A stretch of DNA of 10,261 bases from positions 1 through 10,261 of the forward strand of contig CAMWTX010000043.1 of assembly GCA_947177315.1 (NCBI GenBank), written 5' to 3'. The position numbers were made by a program, and so were the translations under genes. The notes beneath the pieces were generated by a model. That model searched no databases. It had not been told where the DNA came from and saw nothing but the letters and a program-made list of their open reading frames with translations. This DNA is from an uncultured Bacteroidales bacterium (GTDB lineage: Bacteria > Bacteroidota > Bacteroidia > Bacteroidales > P3). Position 1 is the stretch's first letter; the number at the start of each line of letters is the position of its first letter. Below are positions 1 to 7,385 of the stretch, piece after piece.

Positions 1-112
1 TTCCTTTTCTTTGCAAAGATAATTATTATATTAATATAATATACACTAAACAACAAAAGATTATTATTTAATTCAATTTCACATCATTACTATTTAAAGA
101 CGTAACGCTACA
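1..112. other. A+T-rich intergenic DNA with palindrome
   Basis: No gene is visible here. The stretch is strongly A+T rich. It holds a perfect 16-bp palindrome at 25-40 (ATTATATT/AATATAAT) and a 10-bp palindrome at 9-18 (CTTTG/CAAAG). It lies beyond the terminator of the hutH operon, so it most likely belongs to the control region of a gene off the left edge. Simple A+T richness makes short palindromes likely by chance, so no function is claimed. Confidence 0.5.
14..21 (-). promoter_or_regulatory. Possible -7 promoter box for a gene off the left edge
   Basis: On the minus strand these bases read TATCTTTG, a full match to the Bacteroidetes -7 consensus TAnnTTTG. No convincing TTG-type -33 element lies 17-23 bases further upstream. 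The target gene would start to the left of the window. The same 14 bases (13-26) recur at 9238-9251 in front of the ATPase gene, where they also form a -7 box. Confidence 0.35.
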
Positions 113-147
113 TAAAAAAGCCGGAGCATCTAAGACACCCCGGCTTC
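113..147 (-). terminator. Intrinsic terminator after hutH
   Basis: A perfect 7-bp stem (118-124 paired with 140-146, AAGCCGG/CCGGCTT) has a 15-base loop. On the minus strand it is followed by a run of T residues (CCGGCTTTTTTATG). It lies about 30 bp past the hutH stop codon and has the right orientation to end the deiminase-to-hutH transcript. Confidence 0.8.
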
Positions 148-176
148 ATCATACGGCTTAACGCCTCGGAAAAACC

Positions 177-1670
177 TTACAAGCTGTATCCCCGCAGGAA
201 GTCAACCGATTTTTGAATGAGCGGGTACATCACCGTGTCGTCTTCGATAAAGGCCACCTGCTTACGGTAGGCGGCGAGGAATTTTTCGAGGATGGGCGAA
301 GTCTTTACCGGACGGCGGAATTCAAAGGCCTGGGCAGCGTTGAAAAGTTCAATCGCCAACACCCTTTCGGTATTGTCCATCACACGGTAAGCCTTGGTAG
401 CCGCGTTGGCCCCCATACTCACATGGTCTTCCTGACCTTGCGAAGACTCGATGGAATCCACACTGGCCGGGCAGCAAAGCTGCTTGTTCTGGCTCACAAT
501 CGAAGCCGCCGCATATTGGGGAATCATAAAACCGCTGTTCAACCCCGGCTTCTTTACCAAGAAACTCGGCAGACCGCGCTTTCCGGCAATCAACTGATAG
601 GTGCGGCGTTCGGAGATATTGGCCAATTCCGCCACGGCAATGCTCAGAAAATCCTGAGTGAGCGCCAAAGGCTGCCCGTGGAAGTTGCCCGCCGAAACCA
701 CCAGGTCCTTATCGGGAAAAACGGTGGGATTGTCGGTAACGGCGTTGATTTCTTCAAAGGTGATGCGGCTCACGTATTCGATGGCGTCTTTGGAGGCACC
801 ATGCACCTGCGGAATGCAGCGGAACGAATACGGATCCTGCACATGTTCTTTCTTGCGGACAATCATCTTGCTGCCCTTGAGGTATTTGCGGAACGCCGCC
901 GCCGTGTCCACCTGCCCTTTGTGGCGACGTACATCCTGAATTTCGGGATAGAACGGTTCGATACGGCCATCGAAGGCTTCCAGCGACAAAGCGCCCACCA
1001 AATCCGCCAAGCGGCTCAGGCGTCTTGCCTTCAACACATTGTGAACCGCAAAAGAGTTCATGAACTGCGTGCCGTTGAGCAAGGCCAAACCTTCTTTCGA
1101 CGCCAATTCGATAGGCTTCCAGCCGTATTTCTTGAGCACACCGGCAGCGGGTTTCTTTTCGCCGTTCACCCATACTTCGCCCAAACCGATCAAGGGCAGG
1201 CACATGTGCGCCAACGGAGCCAAGTCGCCCGAAGCGCCCAGCGAACCCTGCTGATAGACCACCGGCAGCACATCGTTATTGAAAAAGTCGGCCAAACGCT
1301 GAATCGTAACCACCTGCACGCCCGAATTGCCGTAAGAGAGCGATTTGATCTTCATGAGCAGCATCAGCTTCACCACCTCTTGCGGAACCGGTTCACCCAA
1401 ACCGCAGGCATGCGACATCATGAGGTTCTTCTGCAACTGCGAAAGCTGCTTTTCGGAAATGCTCACATTGCACAGCGAACCGAAACCGGTGGTGACCCCA
1501 TAGATGGGTTCCTTGTGGGTCTTGGTCTTCTTGTCCAGATAGTCGCGGCATTTCTTCACGGCAGAAAGCACCTCCTTCGACAGGCTGATCTGCATCTTGT
1601 CGTTGACAATCCGTTCGATTTCATCAAAACTGAGATCTTTCAAGGTGATCTCGAAAACATTTTTCTTCAT
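177..1670 (-). CDS. hutH: Histidine ammonia-lyase (histidase)
   Basis: This 497-residue cytosolic enzyme converts L-histidine to trans-urocanate and ammonia, the first step of histidine degradation. The Ala-Ser-Gly triad that cyclises into the MIO electrophile is at residues 146-148 (GSLGASGDLAPL). The other active-site positions known from Pseudomonas putida histidase are also recognisable: Tyr57 in YGVTTGFG, His87 in SHACGLG, Asn199 in LLNG, the QDPYSFRC segment at 278-285, DNP at 313-315, and Glu414 in QEDHVSMG. The QEDH form, not the NQD form of phenylalanine and tyrosine lyases, favours histidine as substrate. Length is normal for the family. The start is the ATG 21 bp after the hisS stop. 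It is the last gene of the operon and is followed by a terminator. No hutU, hutI or hutG is in view, so the rest of the pathway must lie elsewhere. Confidence 0.96.
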   Translation of the reverse strand: MKKNVFEITLKDLSFDEIERIVNDKMQISLSKEVLSAVKKCRDYLDKKTKTHKEPIYGVTTGFGSLCNVSISEKQLSQLQKNLMMSHACGLGEPVPQEVVKLMLLMKIKSLSYGNSGVQVVTIQRLADFFNNDVLPVVYQQGSLGASGDLAPLAHMCLPLIGLGEVWVNGEKKPAAGVLKKYGWKPIELASKEGLALLNGTQFMNSFAVHNVLKARRLSRLADLVGALSLEAFDGRIEPFYPEIQDVRRHKGQVDTAAAFRKYLKGSKMIVRKKEHVQDPYSFRCIPQVHGASKDAIEYVSRITFEEINAVTDNPTVFPDKDLVVSAGNFHGQPLALTQDFLSIAVAELANISERRTYQLIAGKRGLPSFLVKKPGLNSGFMIPQYAAASIVSQNKQLCCPASVDSIESSQGQEDHVSMGANAATKAYRVMDNTERVLAIELFNAAQAFEFRRPVKTSPILEKFLAAYRKQVAFIEDDTVMYPLIQKSVDFLRGYSL

Positions 1671-1691
1671 ATCGTCCGTTTTTATATTTCC

Positions 1692-3080
1692 TTATTCCGT
1701 GGGAGCGGCTACCTGCAACAACTCCTGAGGCGATACCGAACGCTGCTGCCCGGTAGCCATGTCCTTTATCACAATCTGCCCCGAAGCGTGTTCCTGCTCG
1801 CCGATAATGGCCACCAAAGGAATCTTGAGGTTGTCGGCATACGAAAACTGCTTCTGCAACTTGGCCGGCGAAGGATAGATCTCCACCGAGACCCCCTGGC
1901 GGCGCAAGGCCTGCGCCGGTTCAAACGCCCACTCCTGTTCCTTCTCGCCGAAATTCACAAACAGCACCTGCGTGCCGCTCGCCAGACTTTCGGGATAAAG
2001 GTTCAAATCGTTCAGCACATCGTAAATCCTGTCCGCTCCAAAAGAAATGCCCACGCCCGAAACCCCTTTCAAGCCAAAAATGCCCGTCAAATCGTCGTAA
2101 CGTCCACCGCCGCAGATACTGCCCATCTCCACATCCAAGGCCTTTACCTCAAAGATGGCACCGGTATAGTAGTTGAGGCCGCGCGCCAAGGTAAGATCCA
2201 GCTCGCAATCGGTCTTTACGCCCATCTTTCCGATAAGTCCGAACACCGTTGCGAGTTCCTCCACGCCTTTGAGCCCCGTCGGGCTGTCTTTCAGAAAAGC
2301 CTGCAATCCTTGCAGTTTCTGCGCCACATCCCCTTGCAGATGCAACACCGGAAAGAGTTTTTCGATAGATTCGGCCGGGATGCCGCGCGCCCCCAGTTCC
2401 TCACGCACGCCGTCTTCCCCAATCTTGTCCCATTTGTCAATCGCCACGGTGATGTCCGTCATCTTCTCCGGGCAGCCGATGGTCTGCGCGATGCCCGCCA
2501 ATACCTTGCGGTTGTTGATCTTTACCTGAACGCGGATGCGCAAGGCCTCGAACACCTCGCCTATCATCTGCACCAGTTCGGCCTCATTGGTCAGCGAATC
2601 GGAACCCACCACATCGGCATCGCATTGGTAGAACTCGCGGTAACGCCCTTTCTGCGGACGGTCGGCACGCCAGACCGGCTGTATCTGATAGCGTTTGAAC
2701 GGAAAGCTCAGTTCCCCCTGATGCTGCACCACAAAGCGGGCGAAAGGCACGGTAAGGTCGTAGCGGAGCCCCTTTTCGCTGATTTTGGAGAGCAAGGCCC
2801 GGCTCATCTGTTCCGTTTGGCGGTTCTCCTGCCAGAAACTTTCCGAATCCGCCCCCGTCTTATCCATGAAATTGCCCGAATTGAGAATCTTGAAGAGCAG
2901 TTTGTCGCCTTCCTCGCCATACTTGCCCATCAAGGTGGAAAGCGTTTCCATGGCGGGGGTTTCGATAGGCTGATAGCCGTGCAGACGATAAACGCGGCTG
3001 ATGGTGTCGAAAATATAGCCACGCCTGCGCATCTGCAGGGGCGAAAAATCGCGGGTTCCTTTAACCGTGCTTGGTTTCAT
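1692..3080 (-). CDS. hisS: Histidyl-tRNA synthetase
   Basis: This 462-residue class II aminoacyl-tRNA synthetase attaches histidine to tRNA-His in the cytoplasm. The N-terminus has the usual KGTRDFSP. Motif 2 runs over about 128-159 (FKRYQIQPVWRADRP and then YREFYQCDADVVG). The histidine-specific HisA loop LARGLNYYTG is at 298-307, and motif 3 (GVGISFGADRI) is at 342-352. Residues from about 370 on form the anticodon-binding alpha/beta domain (TQVLFVNFG, IIGEQE). Length is at the upper end of the normal bacterial range. The ATG lies 6 bp after the rnhB stop, and hutH follows 21 bp downstream, so transcription is almost certainly shared. Placing a histidine user and a histidine degrader side by side is notable. 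Confidence 0.97.
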   Translation of the reverse strand: MKPSTVKGTRDFSPLQMRRRGYIFDTISRVYRLHGYQPIETPAMETLSTLMGKYGEEGDKLLFKILNSGNFMDKTGADSESFWQENRQTEQMSRALLSKISEKGLRYDLTVPFARFVVQHQGELSFPFKRYQIQPVWRADRPQKGRYREFYQCDADVVGSDSLTNEAELVQMIGEVFEALRIRVQVKINNRKVLAGIAQTIGCPEKMTDITVAIDKWDKIGEDGVREELGARGIPAESIEKLFPVLHLQGDVAQKLQGLQAFLKDSPTGLKGVEELATVFGLIGKMGVKTDCELDLTLARGLNYYTGAIFEVKALDVEMGSICGGGRYDDLTGIFGLKGVSGVGISFGADRIYDVLNDLNLYPESLASGTQVLFVNFGEKEQEWAFEPAQALRRQGVSVEIYPSPAKLQKQFSYADNLKIPLVAIIGEQEHASGQIVIKDMATGQQRSVSPQELLQVAAPTE

Positions 3081-3086
3081 GTCGTA

Positions 3087-3680
3087 TTAAAATAACTCTA
3101 ATTCTTGATATAGCTTGAACGAACGCCGGTGCCAGGGGCTGGGCCCGTTCTTTAAAATGGCTTCGTAATGCGCCTTGGTGGGATAACCCTTGTTGTCCTC
3201 CCAGCCGTAAAGCGGACACTGTGCGTGCAGCTCCCGCATATGGTCGTCGCGGAAAGTCTTGGCCAGAATCGAAGCGGCGGCAATCGAAAGGTATTTTCCG
3301 TCGCCCTTCACCACACAGATATGAGGCACTTGACCGTAAGGTCTGAAACGGTTGCCATCTACGGTGATGAACGCCGGCTGGGGCGAAAGCTTTTCCAACG
3401 CCAAATGCATGGCCTTGATGGAAGCCTGCAGGATATTGATACGGTCTATTTCCTCGGCATCCACCTGCGCCACTCCGTAAGAAAGGGCATCGCGCATGAT
3501 TTCCTCGCGCAAGGCATAGCGGGCTTTCTCGCTCAGTTTCTTGGAATCGTCCAAACGCGGATTGCGGTAACCGGGCTCAAAAATCACCGCCGCGGCGAAC
3601 ACCGGCCCCGCCAACGGGCCTCTGCCGGCCTCGTCGCAACCGGCCTCCAACCTTTCCTTGCTGTAACGCGAAAGCAACAC
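3087..3680 (-). CDS. rnhB: Ribonuclease HII
   Basis: This 197-residue enzyme cuts the RNA strand of RNA/DNA hybrids and nicks at single ribonucleotides left in DNA, starting ribonucleotide excision repair. The four metal-binding acids are in place: Asp16 and Glu17 in GCDEAGRGPLAGPV, Asp108 in TVDGN, and Asp127 in KGDGKYLSIAAASILAK. The conserved GYPTKAHYEAI block is at 165-175. The likely start is GTG at 3680. The frame upstream runs straight into the TAA of purQ with no ATG before the DEAGRG motif; the adjacent TTG is the only close alternative. It lies 12 bp after purQ and 6 bp before hisS, inside the same operon. Confidence 0.95.
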   Translation of the reverse strand: MLLSRYSKERLEAGCDEAGRGPLAGPVFAAAVIFEPGYRNPRLDDSKKLSEKARYALREEIMRDALSYGVAQVDAEEIDRINILQASIKAMHLALEKLSPQPAFITVDGNRFRPYGQVPHICVVKGDGKYLSIAAASILAKTFRDDHMRELHAQCPLYGWEDNKGYPTKAHYEAILKNGPSPWHRRSFKLYQELELF

Positions 3681-3692
3681 GGCGTTTTTCTT

Positions 3693-4391
3693 TTATCGGT
3701 TCTTGAGCCAGCTTTCAATCAGACTCTCAAACAATATCCGGCCATCGGTATTGCCCAGCACCTCTTCCGCGCAACGTTCCGGGTGCGGCATCAAGCCGAA
3801 TACATTGCGCTTTTCGTTGCAGATACCGGCTATATTCTCCAGCGAACCGTTGGGATTGGAAGCCGCATCCACCTTGCCGTTTTCATCGCAATAGCGGAAC
3901 AGCACGCGATCTTGGCGGTTGAGTTCCTTTATCGTGGCGTCATCGGCAAAGTAGCGCCCCTCTCCATGCGCCACGGGAACCTTGAGCACCTGTTTGGGCT
4001 CACAGCGCGCGGTAAAGGCCGTTTTGTTGGTCTGCACCTGCAGATACACGTTCTTGCAGATGAACTTCTGCACATCGTTGTGCAACAGCGCCCCCGGCAA
4101 CAGATGCGATTCGCAGAGAATCTGGAAACCGTTGCAGATACCCAACACATAACCGCCCTTTCCGGCAAAGGCGATAACCTTTTCCATAATGGGCGAAAAA
4201 CGCGCTATCGCACCCGAACGCAGGTAATCCCCATAGGAAAAACCGCCCGGCAGCACCACCGCGTCGCAGTTCTGCAAATCGGTGTCCTTGTGCCAAAGCT
4301 GCACCGATTCCTGTTGTAAAACGTGCTTGAGCACATAATGTATGTCATGGTCGCAATTCGAACCAGGAAAGGTAACCACCCCGAATTTCAT
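3693..4391 (-). CDS. purQ: Phosphoribosylformylglycinamidine synthase glutaminase subunit
   Basis: This 232-residue class I glutamine amidotransferase releases ammonia from glutamine and passes it to PurL, which makes FGAM in the fourth step of purine synthesis. The catalytic triad is Cys86 (GICNGFQIL), His203 and Glu205 (MPHPERCAE). The family signatures FPGSNCDHD at 8-16, LPGGFSYGDYLRSGAIA at 47-63 and HGEGRY at 142-147 are all present. The frame is open for 29 more codons upstream, but MKFGVVTFPGSN is the conserved N-terminus, so the ATG at 4391 is chosen. This standalone form works with a small PurL and PurS; neither is in the window. It follows the deiminase gene by 50 bp with no visible promoter between them. 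Confidence 0.94.
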   Translation of the reverse strand: MKFGVVTFPGSNCDHDIHYVLKHVLQQESVQLWHKDTDLQNCDAVVLPGGFSYGDYLRSGAIARFSPIMEKVIAFAGKGGYVLGICNGFQILCESHLLPGALLHNDVQKFICKNVYLQVQTNKTAFTARCEPKQVLKVPVAHGEGRYFADDATIKELNRQDRVLFRYCDENGKVDAASNPNGSLENIAGICNEKRNVFGLMPHPERCAEEVLGNTDGRILFESLIESWLKNR

Positions 4392-4441
4392 AAGTATGTA
4401 AGTTTTATTGTTTCTATGCGTGTTTCTTTTTCCGCCTCCGG

Positions 4442-5659
4442 CTACAAATCCTCGCGGCAGACAGGCATGGTCATGCAACGGCAGCCGCCGCCCCCACGCA
4501 CCAGTTCCGAACTTTCTATCGTATAGACCGTAGGCCGGTTTTCGTCTTCGGTTTCCACCGCCACTTTGCCCGAAACCACATCCCAGGCATCCACCACCTC
4601 GAAACCGGCGTTCGACAAGGCTTCTATCGTGTAACTGTTCCGTCCGTAGCCCATAATCTTACCGGGGGCGAAAGCAAAGAAATTGGCGCCGCTGTGCCAT
4701 TGTTCGCGTTCTTGGTACATGACATCGCCGCCCGCGCAGTAAATGGGCTTGTAATCGTAGCCCAATTGATGGAGCGCATCGAAGATATTGGCACAAAGGC
4801 TTTCGTGCACCACGCCGTTTTCCACCTTCAACAGGCGCGTGGCGTAGTGGTTTTCATCCAGGATAAGCGGTTTGTAAGCCATACAGTGGGTGCGGCTCAA
4901 GAAAGTGAACACCATGTCGAGGTGAATGAACGATTCAGGTTCGAACGGCAGTTCCTGCGTGATAACGTAGAACAGACCGCATTCCTTGCGTTTGAGCGCG
5001 ATAAAGGCATCCACCCCGTTGCGGTTGGAACGCGCCCCCTGCCCGATAACGAACACATTGGGCGCCGCCACCTGAAAGTCGCCGCCTTCCAAGCGCGTGC
5101 AGGCCGGCACCTTGTCCCAAGGGTTCAGATGAGACTTATTCCGGGTGAACACGGGATGGTAGCGGTAGATAAGGTCGGTGATGAGTATTTCGCGCGAACG
5201 CACCTGGGTGGCCATGTGGGTAGGCATGGCGTGGGAATTGAAGCAGACACCGATATCGCGCGTAAAATAGAGGTTGTACAAAGGATTGAAATCCGTGCCC
5301 GCCACGCCCTGCACCATCGCTTTGGCCAACTCGGCGGCCGACATCACGGGCAAGGTTTCTTCCAAGCCCGCGGCATGGGCGGCCTTGGAAATCTTTTCCA
5401 TGAGGAAACGCCGGGCTTCGGGCGAATTTTCGAGCACTTCGGTCAACAGGTCATCGATATAGAAAGGCTTGCAGACCTGCCCCAAAACGGATTCCAGCTG
5501 CCGGTATTCCTTTTGGGCGGATTCCATGCCCAGCAAATCGCTGTACAAGGCCTTGTGAATCGTGGACGGGGTCATTTTTTCGATTTCGGGACCGGGCCGG
5601 TGCAACACCACCGCCCGAAGGCGTCCTGTCTCGGAATTAAGATTGACTTGCGCTTCCAT
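4442..5659 (-). CDS. arcA: Arginine deiminase-family protein
   Basis: This 405-residue member of the guanidino-group-modifying superfamily most likely hydrolyses L-arginine to citrulline and ammonia. The expected catalytic and guanidinium-binding residues are visible: Asp135 in FTRD (132-135), Glu191 in LEGGDF, His246 and Asp248 in FIHLDMVF, and the C-terminal nucleophile Cys395 in GGGGCRCMTMPVCRED. ITDLIYRYHP at 160-169 is typical of arginine deiminases. Full length is normal. No arcB (ornithine carbamoyltransferase), arcC (carbamate kinase) or antiporter is nearby, so energy yield by the classic pathway cannot be inferred. A related role in the same superfamily remains possible. It is the first gene of the minus-strand operon, starting about 60 bp after a candidate -7 box. 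Confidence 0.87.
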   Translation of the reverse strand: MEAQVNLNSETGRLRAVVLHRPGPEIEKMTPSTIHKALYSDLLGMESAQKEYRQLESVLGQVCKPFYIDDLLTEVLENSPEARRFLMEKISKAAHAAGLEETLPVMSAAELAKAMVQGVAGTDFNPLYNLYFTRDIGVCFNSHAMPTHMATQVRSREILITDLIYRYHPVFTRNKSHLNPWDKVPACTRLEGGDFQVAAPNVFVIGQGARSNRNGVDAFIALKRKECGLFYVITQELPFEPESFIHLDMVFTFLSRTHCMAYKPLILDENHYATRLLKVENGVVHESLCANIFDALHQLGYDYKPIYCAGGDVMYQEREQWHSGANFFAFAPGKIMGYGRNSYTIEALSNAGFEVVDAWDVVSGKVAVETEDENRPTVYTIESSELVRGGGGCRCMTMPVCREDL

Positions 5660-5721
5660 ATATTTTGCTTACTCTTTTCGACAATAAACCGCACCGTTTT
5701 TACCCAACGGCACGAAAAAGG

Positions 5722-5729
5722 CAAATTTA
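5722..5729 (-). promoter_or_regulatory. Candidate -7 promoter box for the deiminase-purQ-rnhB-hisS-hutH operon
   Basis: The minus strand reads TAAATTTG, a full match to the Bacteroidetes TAnnTTTG consensus, 62 bp upstream of the deiminase ATG. No well-spaced TTG-type -33 element is seen; the nearest CAA on the plus strand leaves a 26-base spacer. The resulting leader would be about 55 bases long. It includes a small hairpin (CCGTT/AACGG) around 5694-5710. Confidence 0.5.
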
Positions 5730-5766
5730 ACGAATTTCCGTTACAAATCCAGCGGCAAGCCCCTCG

Positions 5767-5797
5767 TTGCGCGACACAAAAAATTTCGCTACATTTG
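5767..5797 (+). promoter_or_regulatory. Promoter of the membrane protein-DUF3822-rsmD operon
   Basis: TACATTTG at 5790-5797 matches the Bacteroidetes -7 consensus. TTG at 5767-5769 sits 20 bases upstream, within the usual -33 spacing. The ATG follows 25 bp after the box, with an A-rich stretch (AAAAAGAAACACGCAAA) in front, the common Bacteroidetes arrangement for translation start. It is divergent from the deiminase promoter, with about 40-60 bp between them. Confidence 0.75.
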
Positions 5798-5822
5798 CCA
5801 CCGCTAAAAAGAAACACGCAAA

Positions 5823-6461
5823 ATGAAAAACAGTGTTAAAATCGCCATCCAGGCGGGTTTGATTGTTGTGGCCATCGTATTGGCGTTCCTCATTTACCGC
5901 AGTATCATGCAGCCGGTAAACTTTAACCGCGATGTAGATGCGCGCAAGGCCGTTCTGGTTCAACAGATGAAAGATATCCGCAAGGTTCAGCAAGAACACA
6001 AGAAAGCCTACGGAAGCTACATACCTACGGGCGACAGCCTGATTGCGTTCCTTCGTGAAGGCGAAGTGCCCTACGTGAAGATGATCGGTACCGTACCCGA
6101 CTCCCTTACCGAAGAAGAAGCCGTGGCCAAAGGCATCGTTTCGCGCGAAACCTTTACCGAAAACGCCTTTGCCGTGCTTTTCCCCGAACATCAGAACGAC
6201 AAGGAAGCCTTTTTGAACCAGCTTATGCGCGTTCCTTTCAACCAATCGGGGCAGATGATCGAAATGGAAGCCGGCTTTATCTCCAAAAGCGGCTACCAAG
6301 TGCCCGTGTTCGAAGCCAAGGTGCTTTACGAACACTTGCTCGAAGGCTTGAACGAACAGCAGATCACGAACAAGATAGCCCAGGAAAAAACCTACAACCG
6401 GTATCCCGGCATCAAGGTGGGCAGCATGACCGAAACCATTACCGAAGGTAACTGGGAATAA
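5823..6461 (+). CDS. Single-pass inner membrane protein, pseudopilin-like layout
   Basis: This 212-residue protein has a short cationic N-terminus and one hydrophobic segment at about 8-28 (IAIQAGLIVVAIVLAFLIY). A soluble domain follows that should face the periplasm. Right after the membrane span come a charged helix and DIRKVQQEHKKAYGSY (51-66). This resembles the way pilin and pseudopilin N-terminal helices run into a helix and a G-x-Y turn, but the prepilin cleavage motif is not evident, so any relationship is only inferred. The C-terminal half has no motif I recognise. I read it as a conserved Bacteroidetes hypothetical. It starts an operon with the DUF3822 gene and rsmD. Confidence 0.85.
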   Translation: MKNSVKIAIQAGLIVVAIVLAFLIYRSIMQPVNFNRDVDARKAVLVQQMKDIRKVQQEHKKAYGSYIPTGDSLIAFLREGEVPYVKMIGTVPDSLTEEEAVAKGIVSRETFTENAFAVLFPEHQNDKEAFLNQLMRVPFNQSGQMIEMEAGFISKSGYQVPVFEAKVLYEHLLEGLNEQQITNKIAQEKTYNRYPGIKVGSMTETITEGNWE

Positions 6462-6482
6462 GGCAACGAGAATCGCCGCAAG

Positions 6483-6518
6483 AAACGCCCCGTCCGCAAG
6501 CCTGTGAACGGGGCGTTT
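6483..6518 (+). terminator. Strong hairpin between membrane protein and DUF3822 genes
   Basis: A perfect 11-bp G+C-rich stem (6483-6493 with 6508-6518, AAACGCCCCGT/ACGGGGCGTTT) encloses a 14-base loop. Only TTTGAG follows, so the T tract is poor and termination may be partial. The arm is followed 17 bases later by the DUF3822 start codon, and no TAnnTTTG box lies between them. Readthrough is therefore needed to express DUF3822 and rsmD unless a non-consensus promoter exists. It could instead act as an mRNA stability element. Confidence 0.6.
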
Positions 6519-6534
6519 GAGTAACAACAGCACT

Positions 6535-7383
6535 ATGGGAGCGAACATAACCTGTCTTAAACGCAACATAAATCCAAACCTGTCGAACTACAGCGACAGC
6601 CAACTGCGGCTTTGCGTGAGCCTGCAGCAATACCATCTGGATTTAGGCATCAGCAGCATCGAAAACCGCAATCCGCTCGCCCTGGCATCCTACCGGCTGG
6701 ATTCGCGCCAAAGTTTTTCCGCCTGCCTGCAGGAACTGGTGGAATACGAAAAGTTGCTCGACCCGTCTTTCGTCTATGGCAAACGCATCTTCAGCGTTCC
6801 CGATTTCAAATCCACGCTGATTCCCGAAAAGCTCTACGAAGCCGAACACGGAAAAGCCTATCTGGATTCGCTCTTTCACATGAACGGCAGGGAATGCATT
6901 ACCTGCGAGCTTGAACCGAACACCCGCAGCTATATCCTCACCGCCTTCAACCCCAACTACCTCCGCACCGCGCAAGACATGTTCTGCCAGGACGAACAGA
7001 TCGGTTTCCTGAGCGTCTATGCCTGCCTCATACGCGAAGCCTTTCGGGTATCGCAGACCTACAAACGCTTTGCCCACCATATCCTGCTCCATGTGCGCAA
7101 CGGAAATTTCGACCTCTGCGTAAAAGGCGACGAAGGGTTGCTTTTCCTCAATTCCTTTCCCTGCCCCAACTTCGACAACCTGCTCTATTACTTCCTGTAC
7201 GCCATCAACAGCCTCAAGATAGACATGGGCTCGGCGGCGCTCTTCCTTTGCGGCCAGGCCTCCGAACAGGACCTGCTGCCCCGTCTGGAAGAACACGTAT
7301 ATGCCTGCACTTACCTGCCCGCGCCCACCGGCGTGCGCTTTTCGCAGGAAATGCCCTACGACCGTTATTTTATCTGCCTCTAA
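6535..7383 (+). CDS. DUF3822 family protein
   Basis: This 282-residue soluble protein matches my recollection of the Bacteroidetes DUF3822 family in length, in its position just before rsmD, and in its C-terminal pattern (FDNLLYYFLYAINSLKID at 213-230, then LFLCG). No biochemical function is established that I know of. Two segments with alternating hydrophobic beta-strand character (about 26-55 and 182-208) look like the twin phosphate-loop halves of an actin/PilM-type ASKHA fold. That is an inference from pattern, not a search. The frame is open to a TTG 18 bp further upstream, inside the hairpin, but ATG at 6535 is preferred. The rsmD start follows 2 bp after its stop. Confidence 0.85.
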   Translation: MGANITCLKRNINPNLSNYSDSQLRLCVSLQQYHLDLGISSIENRNPLALASYRLDSRQSFSACLQELVEYEKLLDPSFVYGKRIFSVPDFKSTLIPEKLYEAEHGKAYLDSLFHMNGRECITCELEPNTRSYILTAFNPNYLRTAQDMFCQDEQIGFLSVYACLIREAFRVSQTYKRFAHHILLHVRNGNFDLCVKGDEGLLFLNSFPCPNFDNLLYYFLYAINSLKIDMGSAALFLCGQASEQDLLPRLEEHVYACTYLPAPTGVRFSQEMPYDRYFICL

Positions 7384-7385
7384 CC

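Noticed and set aside
213..3095. A very long (960-codon) plus-strand open frame opposite hutH and hisS.
   Set aside because: The minus strand here encodes two full-length, motif-complete enzymes. The translated plus frame has no recognisable domain and is rich in His, Arg and Gln, as expected from an antisense shadow of G+C-biased codons.
3168..4319. A 383-codon plus-strand frame opposite rnhB and purQ.
   Set aside because: It crosses two intact conserved genes and shows no motifs; it is an antisense shadow.
4392..4478. An N-terminal extension of PurQ by 29 residues.
   Set aside because: The extension overlaps the end of the deiminase gene and is unlike any PurQ N-terminus; MKFGVVTFPGSN is the family start.
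4694..5839. A 381-codon plus-strand frame opposite the deiminase gene, reaching into the divergent promoter region.
   Set aside because: It is antisense to a gene with a complete catalytic set, and it overlaps the promoter and start of the next plus-strand gene in another frame.
5727..6569. A 280-codon minus-strand frame opposite the membrane protein gene.
   Set aside because: The plus-strand gene has a good promoter, an A-rich start region and a clear membrane segment; the minus frame has no recognisable features and crosses the strong hairpin.
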